From positions 1,711,501-1,775,500 of the forward strand of contig NC_056410.1 of NCBI RefSeq assembly GCF_905147365.1: DNA of 64,000 bases, read 5' to 3'. The notes below the pieces were generated by a model. The model did no database searches, was not told the origin of the DNA, and saw only the letters and a program-made list of their open reading frames with translations. Below are positions 1-15,400 of this stretch, piece by piece (the stretch's first letter is position 1; each line of letters begins with the position of its first letter). This DNA comes from Aricia agestis. Lineage: Eukaryota; Arthropoda; Insecta; Lepidoptera; Lycaenidae. Position numbers and translations under genes: made by a program.

Positions 1-258
1 CTAGGCCAGGGGGGGCAAATTACCCACGTTCTGGGCCAGTGGGGGGCAAATCAGATTTTTTATAAGCTAGGTGTTTATAAAGAATAAAAAATTAATAATT
101 TTATTTGTAAAAATATTGTATTGCAAACAAATGGCAAGAATTCGGTTTCTTAATTTTTAATTTTTATAGATAAAAGTACTAGATAATATACTTAGTAGGG
201 ACGTCAACATGATCCAGGGGGGGATCCATATCCTGCCCCCCCTCGGTACGTCCATGAG
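1..258 (-). repeat. Dispersed repeat with C/G-run ends (copy 1)
   Basis: This stretch reads in reverse complement like 45598-45925. Both have G or C runs beside CTGGCC and CCTGG words at one end, an AT-rich core including AGTACTAGATAATATACTTAG, and a second G/C run next to a GTACG word. It lies in the intron after the last visible FAR exon. I see no coding content. The family is not named. Confidence 0.7.
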
Positions 259-318
259 TAAAAAGAGACATTATTGAACGTCGTGAGGTGGAAGTAGCCA
301 GTTTTTTCATGTACTTAC

Positions 319-481
319 AAAGGCTTCCTCCCCATCAGTATCGCGAGGAAGTCTATCAGGTAGGCCGGCACCAGGTGCGTGAAGAACAGGGCGAGCTCGT
401 GGTGCACGCGGTTGCTCTTCAGCCCGCCGTTGGGGTACCACAGGCAGATCGAGAACGGATAGTCTTTCACGTGGTAACGAC
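319..481 (-). CDS. FAR exon 9 (start of C-terminal domain)
   Basis: 163 bp bounded by TCTTCAG and GTAAGT. It codes for YPFSICLWYPNGGLKSNR, then HELALFFTHLVPAYLIDFL, then MGRKP. This is the start of the FAR C-terminal (male-sterility type) domain, with a hydrophobic helix. It ends in phase 2 at a donor site, so at least one further exon lies left of position 1. Confidence 0.92.
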
Positions 482-3400
482 CTGAAGATAAGCAGGTAAT
501 GTAACATAGAAAACGTAAGTACGTGCCTGTGTCTACGTTAAAGAGAGGGCTTTAGGTTATCTTTAATACTAGGTATCTTAGGCAGTATTAACGATTAAAT
601 TTTTATTCAACACCGAAGCTTAATAAAACATTTGTTTTCAATTTTCAAATTCAAAAATTCAATTCAAAGACTTTATTACCCTATTACCCTATTCCCTCTT
701 AAAAGGCCGGCAACGCACTTGCAGCTCTTCTGATGTCGCGAGTGTCCATGGGTGACGGTAGTTGCTTATCATCAGGTGACCCGTTTGCTCGTTTGCCCCC
801 TTATTTAAAAAAATGGAGTTAACTTTTTTACCTTTGTATGAAAAACAACTTGCCCTTACAAATCGCAAAAAAAATTTGCTCTTCAGCGCTGCTACTTTCA
901 CAGTGAACTCTATACATAAGGGTAACACAGGTGTGTAGGTATGTGTACACACCCTAAAGTATTATATCTTAGCTTGTGTTACTTTTTTGTGTTTTTATGA
1001 TGCCCAGGGAGATGTTGGTACCCACATTTAGTGCATTACCAAGTCGGTATCATCAAGTCAGATCTGAAAAGGAACTCACCCAACTCCAGCGCCTCGCCCC
1101 ACGTGATGGGGTTCACTCCGGACTGAGTCAGATTGCACACCCGCACTTCTTTGGATCTGAAAACAGACGAATAATTGACTTATACGAAACTAGGTATTAG
1201 GTATGTAGGTACTCACTATGTACCATCGAGGAAGTTGATTCCCATGCAATTGACAGACCAACGTTATTTGGTCGAATATGTCAATTCAATGTTAATTGTG
1301 ATCTGTCAGCTGGGTTTGACGTAACGCAATCAAACTACTTAGGTCCCCGATTTGCATAGGAATCAAGTTCTCTGATAGTATCATCAAAGAAATTGATTGA
1401 TAGGTAGTTGACAGACCTATTTCAATTGGTCGCATTAAGTATGTCAATTTAATGCTAGTCGTGCAGATCTGTCGCCTGTCGGCTGGGTTTGACATAACGC
1501 GACCAAATTACTTAGGTCCGCCATCTACCTATGCATCGGCTTCTTTGATAGTACTATCAGAGAAGTTGATTCTCTGATAGTACTGATAGGCAGATGGGGG
1601 ACAGTACACAGTACAGATCACAATTAACATTGAATTGACATGAATCGACCAAATGACGTTGGCCTGTCAACACTCAACTGCCTAGGAATCAATTTCCTCA
1701 GTGGTACATCCATTATCATCATGTAGTCTAGTAATTATACAGGGTGTAACAAAAATAAGTGATAATAGTTTAGGGTGTGTACGTGTTCCTTGTAGAGAGT
1801 TCACTGTGAAAGTAGCAGCGCTGAAAGACCATTTTTTTCACTTTTGTATGGAGAAACTCGTGACGCTCGGGCCCTTGCCCATACAAAAGTAAAAAAAAAT
1901 TTTCGTCTTTCAGCGCTGCTACTTTCACAGTGAACTCTCTACAAGGAACACGTATACACCCTAAAGTATTATCACTTATTTTTGTTACACACTGTAGTAA
2001 CACTTTAGGATAATGATATTTTAAGGTTGATAACAGTTTTTGATATTACCAAAGAACTAAGGTTAATCGTTCCCTCGTATTTATCTAGATTATTTCTAGG
2101 TAGTAGGTACAACCGACAATAAAATATTTGGTGCTTGTGTTATAGTTGAAAATCGCCAAACAGCGCTGCAAAATCGCCTGCGCAGTATTTATACTTGCGC
2201 ATAAAATATTAGGTAAGTTACAATATTCTATACAGTAACTTTTTTAAGATTTTGTAACGTAACCTACGAATAATAAAAACTAAGGTAATGTAACTCCCAT
2301 CTATTACCGTTTTAAATTTGGTACCTTTCGAACTGTCATGTAACGTCATGCCTAGTACCGCTCAAGGCCACCTAAATATTGCAAATGTATTGAAATGTGT
2401 ACCTAAGGTCCACTTTTTTGACAAGTATTGTGGAGCAATTTTTTTGACGGAGTTACTTTTCCTTAGTTTTTATTATTCGTACAACGTAACTTTGTAAATG
2501 CTAACTTTTGGCATCAAGCGCCAATTTTATCCTTGTCTTATAATTATACACCTACCTACCATCTTGTGATGTTGGTTCTACAGTGTGATTAATTTCAAGT
2601 TACAATGGAGAGTGGACTCACTTGTCTAGCGCCCTGAAGTACGCCAACAGGATGCAGCCGTTGATGGTCATGTCGACGGGCAGCACGTCCACGTTGTAGT
2701 CCTGGTTGCACTGCATCGTGCGGATCACGCCTGGACATACACACTATGTTAGAACATCAACATTCAATCACTATAGTAGGGGAAAGGTGGGGGGGGGGGG
2801 GGGGGGGCATGATGGGGTCTGATCTAAGGAAAATACCAAAAATACAATATAATCATTACGTTTATTATGCTTATTTATTTATGGCACAATGTCTTATTTA
2901 TCTGACTACAATTTGGCATAGTATTTGGGAGAAGAACTTATAGCATTTTTTTAAATTAAATTATTTAATAGGAGCTTTCGAAAAACCATCTTGCTCTTGC
3001 AACCATGGGGTAAGATGGGGTAATGAAAATGGGGCAAGATGGGGTAGGCTAATCCAATAACAATAAATACAAATATGAATTTCTTGGGTGTTTTCATCAT
3101 CCACACCAGCACAACCATTGTGAGCCCAACGCCCACAAAGCTGACATCCTACCAAACCTTCGGATGATTTCAGAAAACCCAATACCCCGTCTTACCCCAA
3201 AGGCTGACTTAGAAAAAAATAATTTCTCAAAAAAAATGAATTAACTGAACGTTTGTCCAACTATACCACAACAAAGTAAACAACACTGACAACCATATTA
3301 TACGAGAAAAGACATAAATTGGGTAGTCATAATTACCTTACACTAAGGACGTTTTTAACTGCGTGAAATTAGATCGACGAGACACGTGATTTTCGTTTGT

Positions 3401-6400
3401 AAACAAAAAACGCGTGAACTCCCACTCCCTGTTTCTGTCGCGCTGATGGTTGATCGAGTATGGCTTCCTATTGGCCTATTGCTTTTTGTTCGCAAGAGTC
3501 TAGTTTCTTGTATCTTGCGTCACCCTACCTATTATAATAGTCCCTATACCTCATAATGACACATAGTTAATATGATATTATACCGGACCTCTCATAAATC
3601 ACGTAAAGCTAAAAGGTTGCCGAAAGAAACACCTGCAAATACGTGTCTATCTTAGGTATACTTATTTATTTTTTAAACAGAATTAGAACTTACATTTGTT
3701 TCTAACTTTTTCAAAATTCGTTAAATAAATAATGATACATTAATCGTCATACAACTTATCTTAGAACTTGTTTCAATTGTTAAATGCTGTTTGGTCCAGC
3801 CCTCTGCGGCATTGACATTTCCTCTACGGAATTTCCCCAAACGTTTAGTTTAGTAGGTAAAATTTCCGGACCAATACGACCTGCAAACAGCTTCAAGAAA
3901 AGAGCTTATTCCCTCTTAAAAGGCCGGCAACGCACCTGCAGCTTTTCGAATGTTGCGACTTGCGAGTGTCCATGGGCGACGGTGTTGCTTTTCATCAGGT
4001 GACCCGTTTGCTCGTTTGCGCCCTTAATTTATAAAAAAAAGTAAATTCTTACCTTTACCAGCGCCCACCATCAGCCCCGTGGGTCCGTTGAGGTTGTCTA
4101 TCCAGCCCGGCAACGGCTCCTTGTACGCCGCCGTTACTGAAATTAACATCAGGAACTTTACTCATAAGGCACCAAAATAATAATATAATATTGTGGCGGT
4201 ACCCACAATTCGCCTAACATTCCTGCATTCCTGCATCGCGCTATCGAAGTTTTCTGAGCGCGTCAGTATCTATACGACAGCTGAGATGTATCACGTGGGC
4301 TCCGGCCTGACCGAGCATAACACCTCGCCCGGTCGGAAGATCCTCCTTTGGCCACCACGCATTAATCCCACAATATCATTGCACCGAGGTATACAGGGTG
4401 TAACTAACTAATAATACTTTAGGGTGTGTACGTGTTCCTTGTAGAGAGTCCACTGTGAAAGTGACAGCGCTGAAAGCGCGCCAGCGTCATGAGTTTCCCA
4501 TACAGAAGTGAAAAAATAATAATTCATCTTTCAGCGCTGCTACTTTCACAGTGAACTCTCTACAATCGTGGTAGGCACCAGTGTAGACCCGACGTTCAGA
4601 GAATATTTGCAAAAAATTATTCTGAATAAATTTTTGAGTTTGAATGGACAGCTGTGCACACCCTAAGGTATTATCACTTAGTTTTTTACACCCTGTATAA
4701 TATGGTCCCGAAGAGGTTGACTGCTGACTTCTTATAGATAACTACGAATTACGAGTTTTGAAGTCTCAGCCTTAGATTAATGATTGGAACCAATCATGAG
4801 GCCTACTAACCCAAAAAATCAAACATCGTTCTTCTCTCTTCACACTCACGTCCGTCTTTCATATGCCAGGTGAAAAAGGACGGCGCGGAATCATCGCCGA
4901 GTTAGTTTTACTATGAAAAAAAGATTCCTTGCTTCCTCCAAACATTGGGAATTTTTAATATTCCGACATAAAAGTTACACATGATAATTATGACTTGCCC
5001 CGGCCCCCGCGTTCCATTTAGCGTAAATACGATCAAAACGCTCAAAATGTGCCATTGTTAGCGTCAAAACGATCTTTTTGACGCTAACAATAGCACAAAC
5101 ACACGTGTCTGTGCCATAAAGAATGGATCTAGGAATAAATTCAAGCTCTGGCTGCTGTTCCTGTAGAAAATTGCATTAAGAGGCCCCTTCCCAGTCCCAC
5201 TATCGTTAACGCGGGCGTGATCAAAAAGCTTGTTGTTTCATCGGTTAATAGTATTTATTATTAATTAGTAATTATTATTTATTACTTTTTATTAGTAATT
5301 ATTAATAATAATTAGTAATTAGTAGTAGGTACCTATTAACGATAAATAGTGTGCGGAAATGTCATAAAACTTGTTTCACGAAATACCTACGTGTTTATTA
5401 GGTAATAGGACGTACAAGTTTGTAAAAAAATGATTCATATTTAGAATCTCCATTACATTTGCAAGGTTTATAATCAAATATTTCCTTAACTGGTACAATT
5501 AATAATTACATTATAAACGCCTAGATTTCAGATAAAATTTGTGCATAAAGCAGATTTTTTGAGGCTTATACTGAATTTGTTTTTCGAGAGTTCGCGTTTT
5601 TTATAAACCTAGATATAGTGCAGAAGATACCTATTAGTTAGTTCATATTATGTTTCAAAGAAAGATCCTTTACAAGGCCATAATCACGTAAGAGCGTTTG
5701 TATGGAAAGATGGACGGGTTGGCCGCTCTTAAGATGGGCCGCGGCCAAGGCTTTCCTAACATGAAAATAATTAGTCATTACAGTTTAATTTTAATAAGCG
5801 CCTATTTACCGACCTCTAAAATTGGAAGTTAGTAATTTTTTTTGGTTGCTAATATAATATTAATCTAGAATACTATTTTGTTTTTGAAAATCAGCGTTGG
5901 CATTACTTTTATAATCAAGTTTGAGGTTGCAACATGCTCTGATTAACAATAATGGCGTAACATTTTGGGCTAATTTCAGAGAAATTGTTGTAAAACGAGT
6001 CCGGGAGCCGCAAACTGTTGACAGCTGACCCTGGCACCTTATTATACTTTATTAAAAAATAAGTGTTATATTCAGATATCCATATTTATTATTATTACAC
6101 ATGGGATACATTTGGGTTTAGAGGTGCGCTTGCGTTGAACTCTTTTGTAGGGATATTTTATTCCGCTACGCCGAAGCCAAAAGGAAAGGCTATCTATGTA
6201 CGTTTGTTCCACTTTAACGCCTTAAATGGGTTTTCTACATCTACACCACTATTACATAGAGGAAAGATTTGTATTTTTGTACGTTTGTAATGAATATATA
6301 CTCAAAAACTACTTATGCCGATTTCAAAACTTTTTGCACCATAATTATTGGAAAGCTACATTCACCCTGAATAACATAGGCTGAATGAAATATTGCTAGA

Positions 6401-9400
6401 AAAAATCCTGACTAAAATGTAACTTATGTAATACAAGGTGTAAAACGTGCCCTAAAACGTGTTTCGTCGCATGCGCTGCGAAAACTGTTGATACTAAATG
6501 ACGCCCGCAACTCCGTTGCGTCAAAATCCGTCTATCGTGCGGGAACCGTACATTTTCTCGGGATAAAAAGTATCTTATGTCCTTTCCCGGGACTCAAAGT
6601 ATCACCATACCAAATTTCAGTAAAATCGGTTCAGCGGTTCGGGCGTGAAGAGACATACACACTTTCACATTTATAATATTAAGTATGAATGTATGGATTA
6701 TATTAAAGAACAGGTTCCACAATATTAAAGCCTAAAGGTAAAAATATATTTAGAAAAATATTATGTTCATTGATCACCCGCGCGAAGCCGGGACGGGTCG
6801 CTAGTCTAGTACCTATAGAGGTGTATTATGACATCTGAATCTATGTAACGTAATAATGGCTCTTTTATCATAGGCTATAATAGTTAATTTGCGCAGTCAA
6901 ATTATAGTTTTTCACTTTTCCGAAGTAGGTTCTATTACCACATTGCTTTTACCACATCACCAATCATCTTAAATAGTTAATTTCATTTTATGTTCGTTAA
7001 TTACAGTTGCATTTTCAATTGCTATACCTACTTAGGCATTTATTATAAATTCGCCTCTTTACACTTAAAATGCTACACCGATCTAGAAAATATTTCACAT
7101 AGAAAAGAATTGATTCCTGGGACCTGGGACAGTTTTTATATTTTTTGTTTTTTTTCGTCGTGTCAAATCTGTTTTTTTTTTTATCTCTTCTTAAATGTAA
7201 AAGCCAACAGCACATACAAGGTTAGTCGATCTATCTTTTAAGATTATTTAGTTGTTTCTTTAAATGTATATAGTTCCATGTCATTATTATTAATAATTGT
7301 TTTCTTTCTGTAAGTTTTATTGTTTAGTTTATTAGTGTTGTGAAGCCACTCATTGGCCCCCGCAGAATATCAGTGCAGCAGGCTCGCTTGCTGCGTTTGC
7401 TGAGCTGGGGCCAATTTTTGGCATCACACAGCATTGTAATAAATGTAACTAGATCATAATAACTGTACCATTGAATACTGTTTAATTATTATGATGTTTC
7501 GTGTGATGCTGGAAATAAAAGTATTCTTATTCTTATTCTTTTTATCACGGTATAAAATGTACTAGTCACACACAAATCATAATGTTAAAAACGCGCAACG
7601 AAATTCAGGGCAACATCTAATTTACAATATCCTTGTATAAATGAAAACGAATATCAAAAACAAGGCTCATAGTCAAAACCTGTATCTGACTAATCATACA
7701 ATGAATCCGTACTCAAACTATAACCTATAGTCCTACACCTACGCACATTTTCCGTTTGCGATTTCCTAATGTGTAATTACGATTTTGAGACTAGCGCATT
7801 CGTTTTTTTCAAGCGCAAACGCACCGGCTTACATTTGAAACGTACGTGCGGCATACGTTTCGTTCGTAAAAAGCGAACATGTGCGCCAGTTAATATATTT
7901 TCTACTGATTCCATGCATTCGGATTTCCAAATACAGAAAACGAATTCGGAAATCGAATACGGGAAACGTGTATACAGCCTAATCCGCCATGATCATGTCA
8001 ATAGAAAATAGTAGCGCACACTGATTAAAAAATGTATGGAATTGACGATTCATCACTCATGTAATGTCATACATTCTGAACGGCGACTAAACACCCTGAC
8101 TCGTCTCAACTCACCAATGGACGGTCTTGCGATGGCGATGGGAAACTTGTGGGCGTACTGCGCCACCAGGTCTTCCGTCAGGGACTTGGTGTAGGCGTAC
8201 GTGTTCGGTTGCGGGTGAATCAATCTAGAAAAGATATTACAAATAATTAGTGGACGTAGAAGACTGCGTGTAAATGTTTGAGTAAAGAATAGTGCAACCA
8301 TTCTATTTTTAAACATATTATTTCTTTCTTTCGTTCTCTCGACTCACATTAATCTACCTTAGGAAGTCTCCTTACTCATACGCGGGAGTACATTTATACG
8401 TGGGAGAGCCATACTTCGGCACGAATGGGCCGGCTCGACCGGAGAAATACCACGTTCTTACAGAAAGCCGGCGTGAAACAGCGCTTGCGCTGTGTTTCAC
8501 CGAGTGAGTGAGTTTACCGGAGGCCCAATCCCCTACCCTATTCCTTTCCCTACCCTCCCCTATTCCCTTCCCTACCTTCCCCGTCAGCTCTTCTGATGCT
8601 GCGAGTGTCCATGGGAGACGGAAGTTGCTTTCCATCAGGTGACCCGTTTGCTCGTTTGCCCCCTTATTTCATAAAAAAAAACGACAGATTGCGAGTACTT
8701 AAACTTAGATTCGACAAAATATTAGCCCTCAGGATCCTTGAGATAATATCCAAGCAGAATCGGAGTAAGTGCGGGCGACATGGGCCACCGCCCACGGCCC
8801 CCACGGCCTCGTGGTCCGAGGGACGATAGGCCCTTGGGACAATTTACGAGTTTTGTTACTCAATTTTTTATAAATAAAAGTTTTAGTACTTATCAAAAAA
8901 ATCTTTCTCTTAACAAAAACCGTCCCCTTGCGTCATCCATCAGGGGGCCTCGCAAAATATATCTTGCCCACATCAAATTCTGGTCTTGCCCCATCACTGT
9001 ATCTAAGAGCAAGGCTGGCGTTGCAGTAGTCCCCATCACTTACTCCTTCTCGAGGCGCGCCAGGGTGTTGTGGTCCATCCACTCCACCATGTCCATGACC
9101 TTGTGGGGGTCGTGCTTGAACGGGTACAGCTTCTCGTCCAGCGACTCCAGCTCGCAGCGGCAGTAAGCTGTAGACACGTGGACGAACGCCTGAAAAAAAA
9201 AGTATAATATTTATTGAATAGTTCTTTTAAATATTTTAATTTGGGCAATATGTAGGTTTTGGTCAGTAGGTTCTAAACACTCAAATCGTTACCAAAACAT
9301 ACTTCTATACGTGGGAGAGCCATGCTTCGGCACGAATGGGCTGGCTCGACCGGAGAAATACCACGTTCTCACAGAAAACCGGCGTGAAACAGCGCTTGCG

Positions 9401-12400
9401 CTGTGTTTCGCCGAGTGAGTGAGTTTACCGGAGGCCCAATTCCCTTCCCTATCCTCCCCTATTCCCTACCCTCACCTATTACCCTATTCCCTCTTAAAAG
9501 GCCGGCAACGCACCTGCAGCTCTTCTGATGCTGAGTGTCCATGGGCGACGGAAGTTGCTTTCCATCAGGTGACCCGTTTGCACGTTTGCCCCCTTCTTTC
9601 ATAAAAAAAAAAAAACTTAATGTCATATTCACGAAAGATTATAACATAATCGTGACTAAAATCCAGTATAACGATTAACGCCTCTAGTACACCGACGCGA
9701 CGCTGCGAAACGCGAAACAACTGCGAAACTGTAATAGAGCGAGATGCAATATAACGCACTGCCGTGTGGCGGATGAGACAGTAAATCGGTTCGCCGTTGT
9801 TTCGCAGTTCGCAGCGTCAGTGGACTATAAGAGGCGTAAGAAACTGAAAGTCACCTCCAAATTCTTCATACCCTCCGCCAGCTTCAGTGCCCTCAGAGTG
9901 CCCACCATGTTGAGATCCACTGCATCTTTTATGAACATGTCAAACCTGAAACAAATTACAAGAAATTTTAATTGAATACTAATTCATGTGTATGATGATT
10001 GATCAATAGTTTTAGATAATGTATTTACCTACCTACATTGGTTAATAAAAAACCCGAAACTAATAATTAATTGGTTATCGTCAAGACCATCAAGCATACT
10101 TGAAAATTTAAACTTAAGCCCCGCGTTCCACTTTACGTTAAACATGATCAAAACGCTCCAAGTGCCTCCTATTTTGAGCGTTTTGATTGTTTTTAACGTC
10201 AAGTGGAACGCGGGGAGAGCCGAAGTTGAAGCAACATAATATTTTGAATACTTACTACTTATGTCGGAGTTTGCCCAAAAGTTTAACATGGTTCAATAAA
10301 ATTTACACACACTCGTTAATATCGAAAGTATAATCGCTCAAATCCGAAATCTGTTTGATTTATTACTTTGTACTTTCACGACATTGTTAATTGATGTGAT
10401 GCGAGTAGATAAAGATATAAACTGAGGCAATAATCTATATGCTTAAAATAACAATATAGTTAATTATGTTTACGACTATTATGCAGGGCTGGATTTATGT
10501 TTTTATGAGTTATTGGACACTTTAATATTGGACACATTTCCTGTAATGTGTAATCGCCCGCGCGCTGATGTGGTCCGCATGCGGATGACAACGTCATGCT
10601 TAATCTGGCCGCACGCGTGTTGCATAACTGGAAATACATCTATGAAATGATAGGATGCGGGCAACTTGCATGTGGACCAGAACCTGTAGCCAAGACGATT
10701 TCTTTATAGCTTCTTTATAGAATCGCCAATCAAAATGTATTGACATTAGACGAGTCGAACGTCAACGTCATATTAACGAACGCTTATGTCAATTCCATAC
10801 ATTTTGATCAATTGTAATTTTGTAAGGAAGCGATAAAGAAAAAGTCTTGGCTAAAGAGCATCCGGTTCGGGCTATAACACACTTGACAGGAAAAGAGCCT
10901 TTATTGTTTGTTTGCTCAACTTTATTTACCTGACACACGCGGCGCAGTGGAACACAATGTTGACTTCCTTCTGCAGCAGGTCCCAGTCCTCGATGGAGAT
11001 GCCCAGGTCCTCCTTCAGCACGTCTCCAGCTATGAGGTGGAGCTTCTTGAAGCATTTCGGCGAGTTCACTTGAAGTTTGTCGAAGATCTGAAAATAATAA
11101 ACTTTTAACAGAGTTTTTCAGAATATTGAACAGTATGTGTCTATACACACTAGGCCGAAAATACGCGGCCGAAGTTCGGCATGATTACGTAAATGCGTAT
11201 AACGTAAACGCGACGTAATTACGGCATGGTGTGCCATCCATAATTTAAAATACATTGCAATTTGCAGGTGTAATCATGTCGAACTTCGGCCGCGTATTTT
11301 CGGCCTAGTGTGTTTTACACTATCAGTCATGTTTACTGAACGTCAGGTACGCTATGGCACGATTTTCACACCGTCTTGGTTAAGAGTGGCAGTCATACAA
11401 ATGAATAAATTTCGATCGTCATTCGAATGAGAATGCCCATAATATCGTCTATCGATCGTCGTCGAACACTATCGACAGCTGTTATATTATACCAGTGAGG
11501 TGAGTGGATTGCTAATATTTTAACTTCTTGTTTATCTTTACGAGGTATTTTGAAACGCAATCACTAAAGCTAATCTTTAGGAAACCTGTAACTCCTTGGG
11601 AATGGTGCCTTATTGTGATAATAATGTGAAACTACGTAACAGCTCGCTTTGTTAACATGGCAACACAATGAAAAATAACGATAAAGGGAGGGATATGGAC
11701 GCTTCACATCACGTCAGTCTGGCCCCGTGCTAAGTACCTAAAGGACTTGTGTTACAGGTACCAGACAACGGAAATATATTTAATACTTTTATACTATACA
11801 TATATTTAAGATTTTTATTATATCATACACATATTTTATAGATTAGCAGCCATACGAATCAAGCTGGACAATCGTCACCTGCTCATCATCAGTGCCTACT
11901 TACCATATGACGAAGGAACCGAGGAGAGCCTGGCGGACTTCATTAATTGTTTAGGTGGTATTGAAGCGATCATAAGTGACAGTGATATTGAGGCTGTGTT
12001 CGTGTTGGGGGACTTTAATGCCCATGGTGACAGTAGGTTTGGCCTTGAGTTATCGGCTTTCTGTGCTGATCACTCACTTGTATGTGTCGACACGGAACTG
12101 CTGCCGCCAGACTCCTTTACACATATAAATGATGGAAGTGGGGCCAAGAGGTGGCTAGACCATTGCATTGTGACGGCGGCAGCGCGTGAGATAGTAATTT
12201 CTGCTAATATCGAGTATGGAGTGTATTGGTCTGATCACGTCCCTTTACTTGTCAAGCTTAAACTGTGCAAACTAACACAGAAAATTGAAGATTCTCAGGC
12301 TAACAATCCTCTGTCTGGTGTCTACTGGGGCAATAAAACTGCTGATGAGATCAATAAGTATAAAAAACTTTGCTGTGATAATTTAAGTAATTTGAACCTG

Positions 12401-15400
12401 TTATCTAATTCTAGTCATATTTTAAACTGTGTAATCTGTAATGTTAGTAATTTATTTATTTGTAAAAAACATATTTATGTGCTTGATGAATTTTATGATA
12501 GTATTGTAAAATGCCTACAAGATGCTGCCAGACAGAGTAGAATACGCCGCGATGCACCGTTCAAGGGTAAGAAGGTTATAGGGTGGAACCACCATGTTCG
12601 TGAACTCCATCAAAAGGCACGGCATGCTTTTAACTGTTGGCTTTGGAATGGGAGGCCTCAGTCTGGGCCACTCTATGATAATATGACTAGTAGCCGGAAG
12701 ATTTTCAAAAATAAATTGAAATGGTGCCAAAACAATGAAGAACAGATAAAGATGGATATTATGGCATCTCAGCACTCAGCCGGTAACTTTTCCAAATTCT
12801 GGAAATCGACTAAACGCCTAAATTATGTACAAAGCAGACCAGTAAGTATCAATGACGTTCAGAATCCATCTGAAATAGCTGATTTGTTTGCTCACCACTT
12901 CAAGGTAGACCCATTGCCTGTTTCTGATGACGTAGGGGATACTACACCGGTTGCTAAAAATGACGAAGAATGTTTCTCTGGCTTCAATTCTGACGACGTT
13001 GCTAAGGTGATCTTTAAAATGAAAAAAGGCAAATCTCCAGGTTTTGATGGACTAAGCCTAGAACACGTCCTATACGCAAGTGATAAGATAATCCCTATGT
13101 TGACAGATCTTTTTACAATCTGCGTCAACATAGGTTACCTGCCGAAAAATTTAATGAGGACTATGGTGGTTCCTATCCCGAAAACCAGAACAGGTGACCC
13201 TTCAAACCCTAAAAATTATCGACCTATATCACTAGGAACTATCATTGGGAAGATTTTAGAAAGGCTGATTTACCCTAATGTAAATAGGAGTGCTAAAATT
13301 GATGACGCGCAGTTTGGTTTTCGTCCCGGTCTCTCAACTGACTCGGCAATCTTTGCCCTTAAGTCGACAGTTTTATATTATAAAAAACGTAACACATCCG
13401 TCTATGCTTGCTTTTTCGACCTTAGTCGCGCTTTCGATCTGGTAAACTATACTGTACTATGGCGAAAGCTGCTGAAGTCAAATGTTCCATCAAAAACTGT
13501 GAGTCTGTTGAGATACTGGTACGAAAACCAAACTAACTTTGTAAAATGGGGCGACGCAACCTCTAATGACTTTATATTAGAGTGTGGGGTGCGCCAAGGG
13601 GGGTTAACCTCTCCGGACCTATTTAGCCTGTATGTTAACGACCTGATTGAGGAGCTCAGGAGCACTCGAATAGGTTGTCACATAGGTGCCACGCCCGTTA
13701 ACAACCTAAGTTATGCTGACGATATGGTGCTTCTGAGCCCCTCAATCAAGGGGCTAAGGCGGTTGCTAAGCATTTGCGAGGACTATGCTATAAGACATGG
13801 TCTTAAGTACAATGTAGCTAAGACGCAAATGATGGTATTTCAGGCTGGAAAGGGCCCGCAGAGGGTCCCATCGGTTAGCTTAGACGGACAAGAGGTAGAA
13901 AGGGTCGAGCAATTCAGGTACCTGGGGCACATCTTAACCGAGGATCTCTCAGATAATGAGGATGTAGTACGCGAAAGACGGGCACTGGCTGTACGGTGTA
14001 ACATGCTTGCACGGCGTTTTGCGCGCTGTAGCGTTGGGGCAAAGCTGACGCTCTTTAGAGCATACTGTCAATGCTTCTATACGTGTCAGCTTTGGCTCAA
14101 CTGCTCCAAAGCCACGAGAAGCAGTATCAGAGTTCAGTACAATAATGCATACCGTACCCTGATGAGACTGCCAAAGTACTGTAGTGCTTCGGGCATGTTC
14201 GCCGACGCCGGAATCCCGGACTATTTCGCAATTATCAGGGCGCGTGTCGCAGCATTTTGGTCTCGCATCCGTTCTGCAAACAATGAGATCCTTTCTGTGT
14301 GTGACGGGTGCCCGGAAAACTCGATCCCAGCCTACTGGCTTTCGGTGCATCGTGGCAGTAACCAAAAGTGATAATTTTAGTTTTTAACATTTTAGATGTA
14401 TTTTAATTTTATCACTTTTTAACTTTTATTTTATTTTATTTATTTCTTTTATTTTTAACTTAAATTATGTTATTTTATGGGTCTATTGCCTGAATTAAAT
14501 GATTATTTATTTATTTATTTATTTTTTTATATTTAATACACATCCAGACCCGGGAACATTAAAAACTTTTTTTGTTCCGTCGGCGGGATTCGAACCCGCG
14601 ACCCCCGGCTTGAGCTACCAACGCGCTCACCACTGAGCCACAGAGGTCGTCAACAGAGGTTACCTAACGGCTAACGTCTACGTTTCTATGTTTTATTTAA
14701 ATTTTATGTTATACTCAAAGTAGAATATAGATATCGCCCGCAACTTTCTTCGTTGAAGAAATTTCTAGTTTCTATGCTAAAAACCATGATAAAAACTCAT
14801 ATTTGTTTAAACTTTTATATGTTCTTCTCCTACGGTTTAAGCATAAAGAGGTAATAGACACACGTTCATATTAGCATGGATCTGGATTATTTTGATTGTT
14901 ATCATTAAGATTGACTTCAATTAACATAACATTATTACAATTAGTTACAACAACGCAACGTTGTAACTGCTTAGCAAGGCTAAAATGGTCGCATTTAGCA
15001 ATTCCTCTCAATCAATTCAGCAAATGAATTGTCAAAACTGTCAAACTGACAAATGTCAAATTAGTACAAAACTACAGATCGACAAGGCTTTTTAAGAACG
15101 TGAGCGGGGGCGCTGCACGTAAAGGAGAACTGTCATAAAATGACGTTTTTGTATGATGGCAGCATTATTTCCTTTTTTCGCCACGTTCCTATAAAGCCTT
15201 GATGATCTTTAGACATGAATTGCAAGCAGAGTGACCATTTTGCAATTTTAAGAAAATGAATTTAGCCCCGCAGTGCTCACATCCACAGTTCATTTCTTTA
15301 AATTTTTGTACCGACCGCCGTTTATTCGAGCCAATGAAAATGTAGTATTACTGTATGTGTATTGTGTAGTTGTGTACTACTTGGAACTAGTTGTGTACTA

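Noticed and set aside
8596..9166. Plus-strand frames of 77 and 128 codons
   Set aside because: They are antisense to FAR exon 4 and part of a SINE-like element.
13949..14365. Minus-strand frame of 138 codons
   Set aside because: Shadow of the LINE reverse transcriptase frame on the other strand.
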